Shown: positions 32,739 to 44,051 of the stretch, in pieces
How positions within the stretch are numbered: the first letter of the stretch is position 1
Layout: the number at the start of each line of letters is the position of its first letter
From: Geomonas sp. Red32
Lineage (GTDB): Bacteria; Desulfobacterota; Desulfuromonadia; Geobacterales; Geobacteraceae
Length of the DNA: 64,000 nt
Assembly (NCBI RefSeq): GCF_023652955.1
Contig: NZ_JAKLOY010000008.1
Span: 62,001 to 126,000, forward strand
Direction of reading: 5' to 3'
Notes under the pieces: model-generated
Told to the model about the DNA's origin: nothing
Database searches by the model: none
Seen by the model: the letters and a program-made list of their open reading frames with translations, nothing else
Made by a program: the position numbers and the translations under genes

Positions 32739-33611
32739 TTACCATTGCAGTTGCCTCTCCGACCGGAACACCCTCTCCTCCCCGTTCAAGGGGTCCACGA
32801 ACCGCAGCTCCCGGGCGATCAGCTGCAGCGGCTTCGCGAAATCATCCGCCCGTTGCGGCTGGAGCTCCGGATAGAGCCGGTCGTTCTCGATGCCGAAGCC
32901 TAACCCGCTCATGTGTATCCGCAACTGGTGGGTCTTGCCGGTCACCGGCCGCAACTGAAACTTTCCCCGCCCATCCTTCACCGCTTCCAGCTTGATCGCC
33001 GAGCGCGCATTCGGCTCCTCATCCACGCTACGCATCCTGAACCACGGATCTCCCTTGACGATCCGCGACTCCACCAGCCATTCATCCACCGTCGGAAGTT
33101 CTTGGCAGCGGGCGACCGCCTCGTACAACTTCTCCACTTTCTTATCCCGGAAGAGCCGGCAATAGGCATCCCTGGTTGCCCGGGTGGCGGAGAAGAGGAC
33201 GAGGCCAGCCGTCTCCCGGTCGATCCGGTTGATCGGGACCAGGTCGGGGTTGCCGGTCGCCTTCCGGAGCCTGTTCATGAGGCATTCCTCGACGTAGGGA
33301 CCACTCGGATTGACCGGAAGAAAGTGGGGCTTGCAGCAGACCAGCAGGTGGTCGTCCTGGTACAGGATCCTCTCGCGGAAGGGAACCACCGGCTCCCTGT
33401 CCACTTCCCTCCGGTACAAGAGACGCTTCCCCGGACAGTAGGAGGAGTCGAGGGTCACCGGGTGCCCTGCCTCGTCAAGAACCTTTCCGTCCAGGATCCG
33501 CCTCTCCCAGACGGCCCTGGAAATGGCGGGAAACCGGGAGCTGAAAAACTCCGGGAGGGAGGGATACGGGAGATCCGCGGCCGGCATGGTGACTTTCGAA
33601 AGTTGGATCAC
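32739..33611 (-). CDS. RluA-family RNA pseudouridine synthase
   Basis: A 290-residue pseudouridine synthase of the RluA superfamily acting on structured RNA. The catalytic Asp lies in INRIDRETAGLVLF near residue 133, a slightly divergent form of the usual H-R-L-D-R. The conserved KLYEAVARC and the C-terminal TGKTHQLRIHM near residue 225 are present. The N-terminal about 70 residues contain an S4-like helix pair (FFSSRFPAISRAVWERRIL). Which uridine (23S rRNA or tRNA) is modified cannot be told. The ABC permease gene ends 19 bp upstream on the same strand, so they may share a transcript. Confidence 0.87.
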   Translation of the reverse strand: MIQLSKVTMPAADLPYPSLPEFFSSRFPAISRAVWERRILDGKVLDEAGHPVTLDSSYCPGKRLLYRREVDREPVVPFRERILYQDDHLLVCCKPHFLPVNPSGPYVEECLMNRLRKATGNPDLVPINRIDRETAGLVLFSATRATRDAYCRLFRDKKVEKLYEAVARCQELPTVDEWLVESRIVKGDPWFRMRSVDEEPNARSAIKLEAVKDGRGKFQLRPVTGKTHQLRIHMSGLGFGIENDRLYPELQPQRADDFAKPLQLIARELRFVDPLNGEERVFRSERQLQW

Positions 33612-33629
33612 GAGATGAGCCTCTTCATG

Positions 33630-34949
33630 TTACCCGCGGACGGCGGCCACTTTCCTTCTCCATCGCCCGGAGAGCAGGAAGAGCGCGGCCGCCATTTCGA
33701 CCAGGGGAGCCACGACCACGAGGAACAAGGGCTGAGTCGTAATCGGCCAGAACAGGACGGTCGCCATGTCTCCATGAACCGCCTCGACGATGATGGGGAC
33801 GATCGCGTACGCCATCACCAGGTATAGGACGTTCAAGAGCTCGGCACGCCGGTTGTTATCGGCCAGATTCAGGAAGAGCATCACGCTCAGATCGCGCACC
33901 ATGAACAAGAGGACGGCAAAGACGAAGGCGGCGGTCTTGAGGATGGTCCCGTTGGAGGCATTGCCCGCCACCATGACCACTGCCATCACCGCTACCAGCG
34001 GCGCGGTCAACAGCCACCGGGGTGCCTTCTGGAGAAATGCCCCCGCCTTTCGCTCCCTGACAAGTTGCTCAACGCCCCGCAAGGTGACCGGATCCTTCCG
34101 CTCGATGAACGCCATCAGGTAGGTAGCGCCCAGGGGAACGTAGAACGCGACCAGGATGGCAGGATTGATCCCCTCGAACCCGGCCCCGGGTTTGGCGCCA
34201 TACAGGAAGCCCGCGAGGTAGATCATCATGAAAAGGACGAAGGCGAACCACGAGACGGGGGAATTCTTCATCTGCAATTCCCGGCGCATCAATTGATAGA
34301 CACCGAGAATGGTCCAGGCGGCGAAGGCCGCGGTGCTGAGCAGGACGAACTCGGGACCTCCGTAGCTGTTGCCGAACCAGGTGGCCGGTTTCTCCCGGCT
34401 GAACACAAGGCTTACGAAGGGGGTGACGGCCACGATCCCGAGCAGAAGGATCGCCGTCGTCTGGCTCTTCACGAACTTCCGCTCCTTTTGGATCGAGAGC
34501 AGGCTGGCCAGCAGACAGACGGCGTGCCCCAGGATGCCGGCGAAGACCAGCGAGAAGACGGTCTCCAGAATCCGCGCATACGGCGTGTCAGGAACCGAAA
34601 GGGCATAGAACGCGAGGCAGATCGAGGAACCGTACCAGGTGTAAATGGTACTGCCAAAGAGCTTGCCGAGGACCAGTTGCCAGGGAGTCAGCACCGACAT
34701 CCGCTGGCCGTCCCAGGTATGCTCGCGGATCTCGTTCATGATCGATTCCGCGGCGAGCTTGGTGCCCCAAAGGACGGTGATGAGGAAATAGAGAGAGCCG
34801 GCCGTCTGTGAGATCTCCGCCCCGAACTTTCTGGCGTTACTGACATAGGCAAGAAAGAGCACCGAACCGATGACCAGCGGCATTCCGATCACGCGGTAGC
34901 CGCTCAGCTCGAGCCAGACGTTTTTCCTGAATTCCGGATTGTTGGACAT
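33630..34949 (-). CDS. ABC-2-like transporter permease
   Basis: A 439-residue membrane protein with about ten to twelve hydrophobic segments, paired with the ATPase encoded immediately upstream. The N-terminal half has the ABC-2 pattern: a first helix, a long amphipathic stretch (IMNEIREHTWDGQRMSVLTPWQLVLGK), then several helices. The cytoplasmic motif LTPWQLVLGKLFG is typical of this class. The ATG at 34949 is chosen because the frame upstream runs into the ATPase gene and GGGAG lies nine bases before it; the two genes are separated by a single base. Substrate unknown. Confidence 0.8.
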   Translation of the reverse strand: MSNNPEFRKNVWLELSGYRVIGMPLVIGSVLFLAYVSNARKFGAEISQTAGSLYFLITVLWGTKLAAESIMNEIREHTWDGQRMSVLTPWQLVLGKLFGSTIYTWYGSSICLAFYALSVPDTPYARILETVFSLVFAGILGHAVCLLASLLSIQKERKFVKSQTTAILLLGIVAVTPFVSLVFSREKPATWFGNSYGGPEFVLLSTAAFAAWTILGVYQLMRRELQMKNSPVSWFAFVLFMMIYLAGFLYGAKPGAGFEGINPAILVAFYVPLGATYLMAFIERKDPVTLRGVEQLVRERKAGAFLQKAPRWLLTAPLVAVMAVVMVAGNASNGTILKTAAFVFAVLLFMVRDLSVMLFLNLADNNRRAELLNVLYLVMAYAIVPIIVEAVHGDMATVLFWPITTQPLFLVVVAPLVEMAAALFLLSGRWRRKVAAVRG

Positions 34950-34950
34950 G

Positions 34951-35877
34951 TCAGCGTACTCCCTTCTGCCGGTCGCCCTGCACCGTCCGCAGGTAAACGT
35001 CCTGCATGTTCTGCTTCGACTGTCCAAAGGCGCAGACGCGCAGGCCGCCGGCGATCATCTCCCGCAGCAACTCGTGCTGACGGGCGGGATCCGAACTGCA
35101 GGAGATGAGAGCGGAGCCCTGGTTGACCCGGACGATCTCGACCCCCGCCAGCTGCAGGAGTGCATTTTCCAGGTCAGGCAGCGCTTCGGCCACCCTCAGC
35201 TCGAAGAGCGCCTGCTCCTCGCGGGCAACGAGGGGGGTGTTGTCGATGATCCGCCCCTCCTGCAACACGAGCATGTCGGTGCAGTACTCCTCGAGCTCGG
35301 AGAGGATGTGAGAGGAAACCAGCAGCGTCATTCCGGCTTCCTGCAGCCGCCTGAAGAGCAGCGACAGGGAGTGGCGGGACTCCGGGTCAAGCCCGGAGGC
35401 GGGCTCGTCGAGAAGGAGCAGACGGGGGCGATGGATGATGGCCTGGGCGATGGCAAGGCGCTGGCGCTGGCCGCGGGAGAGTGAACCCGCCTTCTGGTTC
35501 AGTTTCCCGTCGATCTCGAGTTGCCGGGCGCAGGAGAGAATCCAATCCGGCTGGGTTTCGGGATCTACGCCGTGGGAGAGCGCGGCATAGTCGAGACACT
35601 GCTGGGCGGTCAGTTCCTCGTAGAGGCCGAAGAAGTCCGAGAGGTACCCGATCTGACGATGGGTAGCCCGGGGATCGGCAAGGATGTCGCGGCCGTCGAG
35701 CAGGATGGTGCCGGAGACCGGCTCCTCCAGGGCGGCCAGGCAGCGAAGGAGCGTGGTCTTGCCCGCACCGTTGGGACCGACCAGGGCAGTGATGCTTCCC
35801 TGCCGCAGGGAAAAGGAGACCTCTTTCAGCGCGCGTTTCCCGGGATAATCAAAAACGAGCGACCGTACCTCGATCAT
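34951..35877 (-). CDS. ABC transporter ATP-binding protein
   Basis: A 308-residue ATPase. Walker A GPNGAGKTT near residue 34, Q-loop region IGYLSDFFGLYEELT, signature LSRGQRQRLAIAQ near residue 135, Walker B LLLLDEPASGLDPES near 155 and H-loop SSHIL near 190 are all present. The C-terminal about 90 residues are an extra domain typical of the CcmA/DrrA-like exporters coupled to ABC-2 permeases. Co-transcribed with the permease and possibly with the 42-residue microprotein 112 bp upstream. Export of a lipid or small molecule, or a role in membrane stress, are possible; nothing decides. Confidence 0.87.
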   Translation of the reverse strand: MIEVRSLVFDYPGKRALKEVSFSLRQGSITALVGPNGAGKTTLLRCLAALEEPVSGTILLDGRDILADPRATHRQIGYLSDFFGLYEELTAQQCLDYAALSHGVDPETQPDWILSCARQLEIDGKLNQKAGSLSRGQRQRLAIAQAIIHRPRLLLLDEPASGLDPESRHSLSLLFRRLQEAGMTLLVSSHILSELEEYCTDMLVLQEGRIIDNTPLVAREEQALFELRVAEALPDLENALLQLAGVEIVRVNQGSALISCSSDPARQHELLREMIAGGLRVCAFGQSKQNMQDVYLRTVQGDRQKGVR

Positions 35878-35918
35878 ACAAAGCCTCCGCGAAGACAGTG
35901 AGAAAGTGGATTGCAGGT

Positions 35919-35953
35919 ACCCCCCTTTGCGAAGGGGGGACAGGGGGGATTTG
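35919..35953. repeat. CCCCCTTTG-type dispersed repeat
   Basis: CCCCCCTTTGCGAAGGGGGG palindrome followed by ACAGGGGGGATTTG, between the microprotein stop and the ABC ATPase start. Confidence 0.75.
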
Positions 35954-35989
35954 CTTTTGCTTTGCTTTGGGATCCGAAGGAGTTCGTAC

Positions 35990-36118
35990 TTAAAACTGAT
36001 CGGGGAAGCACAACCCGGTTGGGTTGCAGTGGAAGTAATAGATGGCGACGAAGATGACAGCCGCGAGGATGTAGACGCCGATGATAATGAAAAATGTGCG
36101 CAGGTTGTGCGATTTCAT
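35990..36118 (-). CDS. 42-residue single-pass membrane microprotein
   Basis: A short frame with a clean architecture: MKSHNLRTFF, a 20-residue hydrophobic helix (IIIGVYILAAVIFVAIYYF), then HCNPTGLCFPDQF and TAA. The positively charged N-terminus suggests N-in topology with a small extracytoplasmic tail bearing two Cys (C-x5-C). It is transcribed toward the ABC ATPase gene 112 bp away. The ribosome-binding site is weak (TAGGTA). Coding is supported by codon choice (ATC, GTC, TTC rich) and the coherent helix, not by homology I can name. A transporter-associated small subunit is possible. Confidence 0.55.
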   Translation of the reverse strand: MKSHNLRTFFIIIGVYILAAVIFVAIYYFHCNPTGLCFPDQF

Positions 36119-36200
36119 AGCAGCGTACCTACCCCAATGTAAAAGACCTCTTTAGCGCGACCCCAAGCCGCGCCCAAACCACCCACAGCCGCCCTCACGT

Positions 36201-36236
36201 TCCCCCCTTTGCGAAGGGGGGACAGGGGGGATTTGC
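36201..36236. repeat. CCCCCTTTG-type dispersed repeat
   Basis: TCCCCCCTTTGCGAAGGGGG then GACAGGGGGGATTTGCC, nearly identical to the copy at 35919, 280 bp away in the same orientation. Confidence 0.75.
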
Positions 36237-36252
36237 CTTTGAGCCTTCCGCC

Positions 36253-36284
36253 AAGAGGACAGGCACCTGGCAGAGCCAGTCCCC
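36253..36284. repeat. GGACAGGCACCTGGC-type hairpin repeat, copy 1
   Basis: GAGGACAGGCACCTGGCAGA then GCCAGTCCCCCTC. It matches the element at 51843-51874 and the stem of the metY terminator. It lies just past the recG stop and could act as its terminator hairpin. Confidence 0.6.
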
Positions 36285-36292
36285 CTCTCTGG

Positions 36293-38893
36293 TTAGCCGA
36301 TGGAGGCCAGCTCCAGCCGGCCGCCCCAGCGGTACATCAGCTCGCTCTTCAGCCTCTCGTGCCCCGGCGCCCGCAGCTCGGGATCGCTTTCCACCAGTGC
36401 GAACGCCTCCTTGCGCGCCTGCTCGAGAACGCCGCCGTCCCGCAGGATGTCAGCCACCTTCAAATCGGGAAGCCCCGCCTGCCGGGTGCCGAGGAAATCC
36501 CCCGGCCCCCTGATCTCCAGGTCCGCCTCGGCAATGGCGAACCCGTCGGTGCTTTCTACCATGACCTGCAGCCGTTTGTCACCATCTTCGGAACGCTGGA
36601 AGCCGGTCATCAGGATGCAGCGCGACCGCTCGCTCCCCCGCCCTACCCTGCCGCGCAGCTGGTGCAACTGGGAGAGGCCGAACCGCTCGGCGTGCTCGAT
36701 GACCATCACCGTCGCGTTGGGGACGTCGATACCGACCTCGATGACCGTGGTGGCGACCAGGATGTCGATATCCCCCTTCTTGAAGGCGAGCATGGTGGCT
36801 TCCTTCTCGGCCGCCGTCATCCGTCCGTGCAAGACCGCCACCCTGAGGTCCGGAAAGATATCGTTGGCCAAGTGCTCTGCCATCTGCACCGCGGCCTTCA
36901 GGTCGCTCTTCTCCGACTCCTCGACCAGGGGGTAGATGACGTAGGCCTGCCGCCCCTTGGAAATCTCGTCCCGCACGACGGAATACATCTCGTTGCGGCG
37001 GGATTCCCGCACGATACGCGTCTCGATGGGGGTGCGGCCGGGAGGAAGCTCGTCGATGACCGACAGCGCCAGGTCCCCGAAGACCGTCATGGAGAGCGTG
37101 CGGGGGATCGGAGTCGCGGTCATCACCAGGATATCCGGGTTTTCCCCCTTCTTCTTCAAGAGGGCGCGCTGCACGACGCCGAAACGGTGCTGCTCGTCGA
37201 TCACCCCGAGCCCCAGCCGGTGGAACTCCACCTTTTGCTGGATGACGGCATGGGTGCCTACCACGATCTTGGTTTCCCCGGAGGCGATTCTATCCAGCGT
37301 ATCGCCCTTCCCCTTCGAGCTCGAGGTGAGCAGGGCCACGCTGATCCCGAGCTGCTCGCAATACTTGTGGATGTTGAGGTAGTGCTGCTCGGCCAAAAGC
37401 TCGGTCGGGGCCATGATGGCGACCTGGTAATCGTTCTCCACGCAGATGAGCGCCGCCAACAGAGCCACCAGCGTCTTTCCGCAGCCGACGTCCCCCTGCA
37501 CCAGGCGGTGCATGGGATGCGGCGACATCATGTCCTCCTTGATCTCGGAGAGCACGCGTCTTTGGGCGTTGGTCAGGCTGAAGGGAAGCAGTTTGAGAAG
37601 CTCGCGTGTGTAGCGGTGGGCCACCTGGAAGGCGATGCCGTCCTCTACCGCGATGCCGCGGCGTTTGAGGGCGAGCCCCATCTGCAGGAAGAAGAGCTCG
37701 TCGAAGGCGAGCGAGCGGTGCGCCTCCCCTTTGCCCAAGTTGAGATCGGCCACCTTGCTGTCCGGGTCGGGCGCGTGCGCCTCCCTGAAGGCGACCGGCA
37801 GAGAGAGGACTTTTTGGCGCTCGGCGACGTCGGCGGGAAGACAACCGGTGACATAGCGGCTGTAGCGCTGCACCGTCTCCCTCATGATCTTGCGCATCAC
37901 CTTCTGGGTCACCCCTTCCGTGAGGGGATAGACCGGGAGGATGCGCCCGAAATTGTCCGGGTCCCGTGCCATCACCTGGGCGAGGTCCTCCCCTTCACCG
38001 GCCCATTCCACCTCGGGGTGGTGCATCTCACGCTGGAATCCGAACTGCGACACCTCCCCGATGAAGATTCCCCGGCGGCCAGGCTCCCAGTTCTTCTTCA
38101 TGAACATCGGGTGGAAGTGGAACCATTTCAACGCCAGGCTCCCGCTATCGTCCTGCACGATGGCCTCGAAGTACTTCCTCCCCCCCTTGGTCACCATGGG
38201 CTGAGCGGAAACCACGGTGCCGAAGAAGGAGTAGGTGGCGCCGGGGCGCAGATCCCGTATCCTCTTCAGCTCCCGCCGGTCCTCGTAGCGGTTGGGAAGC
38301 ACGTAGAGCGCATCGTGCACCGTGGCGACCCCCATCCGGGTCAGCGCCTCGGCCAGTTTGGGCCCCACCCCCTTGATGAACTGCATCGGCGTCTTCAGCT
38401 CCTGCGGGATCTCCACCTCGTGCGGAACCGCCCGCCCCTCTCTTTGAAAAGGTTCGTCCCCCAAAGCCGGTGCTCCCGAGGTCCCCCCCCCTTTGACAAC
38501 GGGAGAGCTCAAGGTCCCCCCCTTGTCAAAGGGGGGACAGGGGGGATTTGCCGTTCCCGCCTGAAGAGGCAATGGCTTTTCTTCCGAAGGGGCGATTTCC
38601 GCCGAGCCGGCCCCTTCGGCAACCGTAGACGCAAGCCCACGTTTAGCCGGAGCAGTCGAAGCCGCCGACTGATGCGGCGCTGATGAAGCCAGCTCAGTCA
38701 GATCGAGCTGTTTTGCCGGCTTGGTGCTCTTGCCGGTAACAGGCTTGGCTGAATTGTTTGGTTTAGGAGTTAGGCGGAGGGTACCGTCGACGATTTCGGC
38801 TTCAAGCCGGTCGCCTGCCTTCAGCTTCAGGGAGTCCCGAAGCTCGTCAGGAATCTTGATGGATCCATCTGGGGCGAGCGAGATGGTCGGCAT
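36293..38893 (-). CDS. recG: ATP-dependent DNA helicase RecG with N-terminal AbrB-like domain
   Basis: Branch-migrating helicase that regresses stalled forks. The 866-residue protein is about 100-170 longer than most RecG. Residues 1-45 (MPTISLAPDGSIKIPDEL...) look like a SpoVT/AbrB swapped-hairpin domain. Residues about 50-165 are a low-complexity linker that includes NPPCPPFDKGG, translated from a C-rich dispersed repeat. The RecG core follows: wedge domain (FIKGVGPKLAEALTRMGV onward), Walker A VQGDVGCGKT near 465, a DExH variant in GVIDEQHRFGV near 560, VMTATPIPRTL near 590, and the C-terminal HRLRGRVGRG-like LHQLRGRVGRG motif. No clear ribosome-binding site; a large palindrome lies 30 bases upstream. 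Confidence 0.9.
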   Translation of the reverse strand: MPTISLAPDGSIKIPDELRDSLKLKAGDRLEAEIVDGTLRLTPKPNNSAKPVTGKSTKPAKQLDLTELASSAPHQSAASTAPAKRGLASTVAEGAGSAEIAPSEEKPLPLQAGTANPPCPPFDKGGTLSSPVVKGGGTSGAPALGDEPFQREGRAVPHEVEIPQELKTPMQFIKGVGPKLAEALTRMGVATVHDALYVLPNRYEDRRELKRIRDLRPGATYSFFGTVVSAQPMVTKGGRKYFEAIVQDDSGSLALKWFHFHPMFMKKNWEPGRRGIFIGEVSQFGFQREMHHPEVEWAGEGEDLAQVMARDPDNFGRILPVYPLTEGVTQKVMRKIMRETVQRYSRYVTGCLPADVAERQKVLSLPVAFREAHAPDPDSKVADLNLGKGEAHRSLAFDELFFLQMGLALKRRGIAVEDGIAFQVAHRYTRELLKLLPFSLTNAQRRVLSEIKEDMMSPHPMHRLVQGDVGCGKTLVALLAALICVENDYQVAIMAPTELLAEQHYLNIHKYCEQLGISVALLTSSSKGKGDTLDRIASGETKIVVGTHAVIQQKVEFHRLGLGVIDEQHRFGVVQRALLKKKGENPDILVMTATPIPRTLSMTVFGDLALSVIDELPPGRTPIETRIVRESRRNEMYSVVRDEISKGRQAYVIYPLVEESEKSDLKAAVQMAEHLANDIFPDLRVAVLHGRMTAAEKEATMLAFKKGDIDILVATTVIEVGIDVPNATVMVIEHAERFGLSQLHQLRGRVGRGSERSRCILMTGFQRSEDGDKRLQVMVESTDGFAIAEADLEIRGPGDFLGTRQAGLPDLKVADILRDGGVLEQARKEAFALVESDPELRAPGHERLKSELMYRWGGRLELASIG
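38483..38550. repeat. CCCCCTTTG-type dispersed repeat inside the recG reading frame
   Basis: Two degenerate tandem copies: CCCCCCCCCTTTGACAACGG, and CCCCCCCTTGTCAAAGGGGG with GACAGGGGGGATTTGCC. In the recG frame (minus strand) the latter reads NPPCPPFDKGG. The frame stays open through it. Confidence 0.8.
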
Positions 38894-38922
38894 GGGAGTG
38901 GGGGTGCAAAGAGAATCCTCCC

Positions 38923-38977
38923 TAGGGGTCAGGTCTGGAAATGGGACTAACGAGTCAATTTCCAGACCTGACCCCTA
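38923..38977. repeat. REP/REPIN-like palindrome upstream of recG
   Basis: Perfect 20-bp arms TAGGGGTCAGGTCTGGAAAT (38923-38942) and ATTTCCAGACCTGACCCCTA (38958-38977) around a 15-base loop. The GGGGTCAGGTCT core is reminiscent of elements mobilised by REP-associated tyrosine transposases. No such transposase is in the window. It separates the DUF1858 gene from recG. Confidence 0.8.
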
Positions 38978-38997
38978 AGAAGGAGCTGAGGTCGGGT

Positions 38998-39186
38998 TTA
39001 GAAGAGCTTGTTGAGGTCGGCCAGGATTTCCTCGACGTCGATGCCGTGAGCGGAGCACCCCTGCTCGAGGCTTTCGTTCTGGGCACCCATGCAGCCGATG
39101 CAGCCGAGATTGTATTTGGCGAGGACCTTCACCACATCCGGGTGCATCCTCATGACGGTGGCGAAAGTCATGTCCTTGGTTACCAT
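38998..39186 (-). CDS. DUF1858 (redox-disulfide) protein
   Basis: A 62-residue protein of the DUF1858 family, associated in anaerobes with hybrid-cluster and other redox proteins. It has the pattern MTFATVMRMHPDVVKVLAKYN and the paired cysteines CIGC (residues 29-32), plus a third Cys at about 44 and the closing helix DVEEILADLNKLF. A thiol-disulfide or metal-carrying role is inferred from the CxxC; function is not established. It lies between greA and recG on the same strand. A paralogue is at 51896-52090. Confidence 0.85.
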   Translation of the reverse strand: MVTKDMTFATVMRMHPDVVKVLAKYNLGCIGCMGAQNESLEQGCSAHGIDVEEILADLNKLF

Positions 39187-39226
39187 GTGTTCCTCCGTGT
39201 TCGTCCTGCTTCGTTGGGTTTTGCTG

Positions 39227-39703
39227 CTACTCGTAACGGATCTCGATGATCTCGTATTCCTTGGTGCCGGAAGGCACGGTGACCCGCACCGTGTCGTCGA
39301 GCTTGTGGCCGATCAGGGCCTTGCCGACCGGGGAGGTGCAGGAAATCTTGCCGAGCTTGATGTCGGCCTCGTCCTCGCCGACGATCTTGTAGGTGATCTC
39401 TTCCTCGCTGCCGGTGTCGTAGACGGTCACGGTGGCGCCGAAAACGACCTTGTCCGGCTTGAGGTTGGAAAGGTCGACCACGTAGGCGCGGGCCAGTTTG
39501 TCCTGCAGCTCGAGGATGCGCCCCTCGATGAAACCCTGACGGTTCTTGGCGGCATCGTACTCGGCGTTCTCGGAAAGGTCGCCGTGGGAACGTGCTTCGG
39601 CAATATCCTGGATAACCTTCGGGCGCTCCTCCTTGATCAGGCGGCGGAGATCCTCCTGGAGTGCCTCGAAACTTTCCTTAGTCAGTGGAACAGTCTGGGA
39701 CAT
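39227..39703 (-). CDS. greA: Transcription elongation factor GreA
   Basis: Rescues backtracked RNA polymerase by stimulating transcript cleavage. The 158-residue protein has the N-terminal coiled coil with the acidic tip (IAEARSHGDLSENAEYDAAK, about residues 35-54) and the C-terminal FKBP-like domain ending SPVGKALIGHKLDDTVRVTV. Length and motifs are standard. It follows carB by 106 bp that contain two G/C-rich hairpins lacking a U-tract, so it may be partly co-transcribed with the pyrimidine operon. Confidence 0.95.
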   Translation of the reverse strand: MSQTVPLTKESFEALQEDLRRLIKEERPKVIQDIAEARSHGDLSENAEYDAAKNRQGFIEGRILELQDKLARAYVVDLSNLKPDKVVFGATVTVYDTGSEEEITYKIVGEDEADIKLGKISCTSPVGKALIGHKLDDTVRVTVPSGTKEYEIIEIRYE

Positions 39704-39731
39704 CGATTTCGTACTCCTTATTGAACTAATG

Positions 39732-39800
39732 GGGGGGCCAGAGGGCCCCCCGTTTCAGCTGTTTGGATTGTGAAAGGGGAACGTGAACCACGCTCCCCCG
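39732..39800 (-). terminator. Hairpins in the carB-greA gap
   Basis: Two stems: GGGGGGCC/GGCCCCCC at 39732-39751, and a GGGGAACGTG/CACGCTCCCC-type stem at about 39777-39800 just past the carB stop. Neither has a clear U-tract on the minus strand; they may be weak terminators or 3'-end stabilisers. Confidence 0.4.
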
Positions 39801-39809
39801 TTGAGCCGC

Positions 39810-43058
<3,249 letters not shown>

Positions 43059-43111
43059 GGTAAATCATCTCCAATCTCTGTTCGTAAATCGTTTCCGATA
43101 TTTATTGGTGT

Positions 43112-44026
43112 CTATTCAGCCGGTTCGTCCTGCACCCAGCCATTTTCCAGCCCGGCGTCTTCCAGCGCTTCCACCGCCTCGCCGTATTCCTCCGCGTTCA
43201 CCCTTCTCTCGATCCCGGGGGTGGAGGTGGCGGCATGAGCCGGAAAATACTGACTCATCAGTGCGATGTGGGTCTCTTTTCCCAGGTGCCCGGCAATCCA
43301 GGGAAGCGTTCCGGTGCTCCCTGCCCTACCCTCGGGAAGGACCAGGTGACGGATGATCATCCCTCTAACCCCGATCCCGTTATCGTCGCACTCGAGGTGG
43401 CCGACCTGCCTGAGCATCTCGCTCACCGCCGCCCGGTTGATCTCCCGGTATCCCGGCGCCCCCGAGAGCCTGACCGCCTCCTCGTCGTCGACGTACTTCA
43501 TGTCGGGGAGGTAGATGTCGACCACGCCGTCCAAAAGCTTCAGGGTCTCGACCTTCTCGTAGCCGCTGGTGTTCCAGACGATGGGTATCCGGAACCCCTT
43601 GCCGATTGCCACGAAGAGGGCCGCCATGATCTGCGGCGTGTAGTGGGTCGGCGTCACGAAGTTTATGTTGTGGGCGCCCCGCTTCTGCAGCCCGACCATC
43701 TTTCCGGCCAGCTCGGTCACCGTCAGGTCGGTGCCGTTACTGAGCTGGCTGATGGGGAAGTTCTGGCAGAATTTGCAGCTCAGCGTGCAGCCGGAGAGGA
43801 AGATGGTGCCCGATCCCTTGCTGCCGGAGATCGGCGGTTCCTCTCCCCGGTGGATGTTGGCAGAAGCGATGCGCGGCATCTTTCCCGCGCCGCAGCACCC
43901 CACTTCGTCCGCCAGCCGGTTCACCCCGCAGTTCTGGGGGCAGAGGTCGCACGCGGCAAGCCGGCGGTACCCTTCGCGGATCCGCCGGCTCAGTTCACCG
44001 GAGTTGTAAAGAGCAAGGTAGTTCAT
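43112..44026 (-). CDS. Radical SAM protein, PflX/PflA-like, lodged between carA and carB
   Basis: A 304-residue radical SAM protein. The 4Fe-4S motif is CTLSCKFC (C-x3-C-x2-C) near residue 80. An N-terminal CDLCPQNCGVNR cysteine group and a CCGAG segment precede it, as in the pyruvate-formate-lyase-activase-like PflX family. YLPDMKYVDDEEAVRLS and MIIRHLVLPEG are further family marks. The substrate is unknown; relatives are predicted glycyl-radical-enzyme activases or members of small methyltransferase-linked sets. ATG at 44026 is chosen over the TTG three codons upstream. It is 25 bp after carA and 53 bp before carB, so it is cotranscribed with the pyrimidine genes. Confidence 0.85.
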   Translation of the reverse strand: MNYLALYNSGELSRRIREGYRRLAACDLCPQNCGVNRLADEVGCCGAGKMPRIASANIHRGEEPPISGSKGSGTIFLSGCTLSCKFCQNFPISQLSNGTDLTVTELAGKMVGLQKRGAHNINFVTPTHYTPQIMAALFVAIGKGFRIPIVWNTSGYEKVETLKLLDGVVDIYLPDMKYVDDEEAVRLSGAPGYREINRAAVSEMLRQVGHLECDDNGIGVRGMIIRHLVLPEGRAGSTGTLPWIAGHLGKETHIALMSQYFPAHAATSTPGIERRVNAEEYGEAVEALEDAGLENGWVQDEPAE

Positions 44027-44051
44027 GGTACTCAAGGGGGACTTTCGAACT

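Noticed and set aside
36209-38683. Plus-strand frame of about 824 codons opposite recG
   Set aside because: Shadow of recG; composition and lack of motifs argue against coding.
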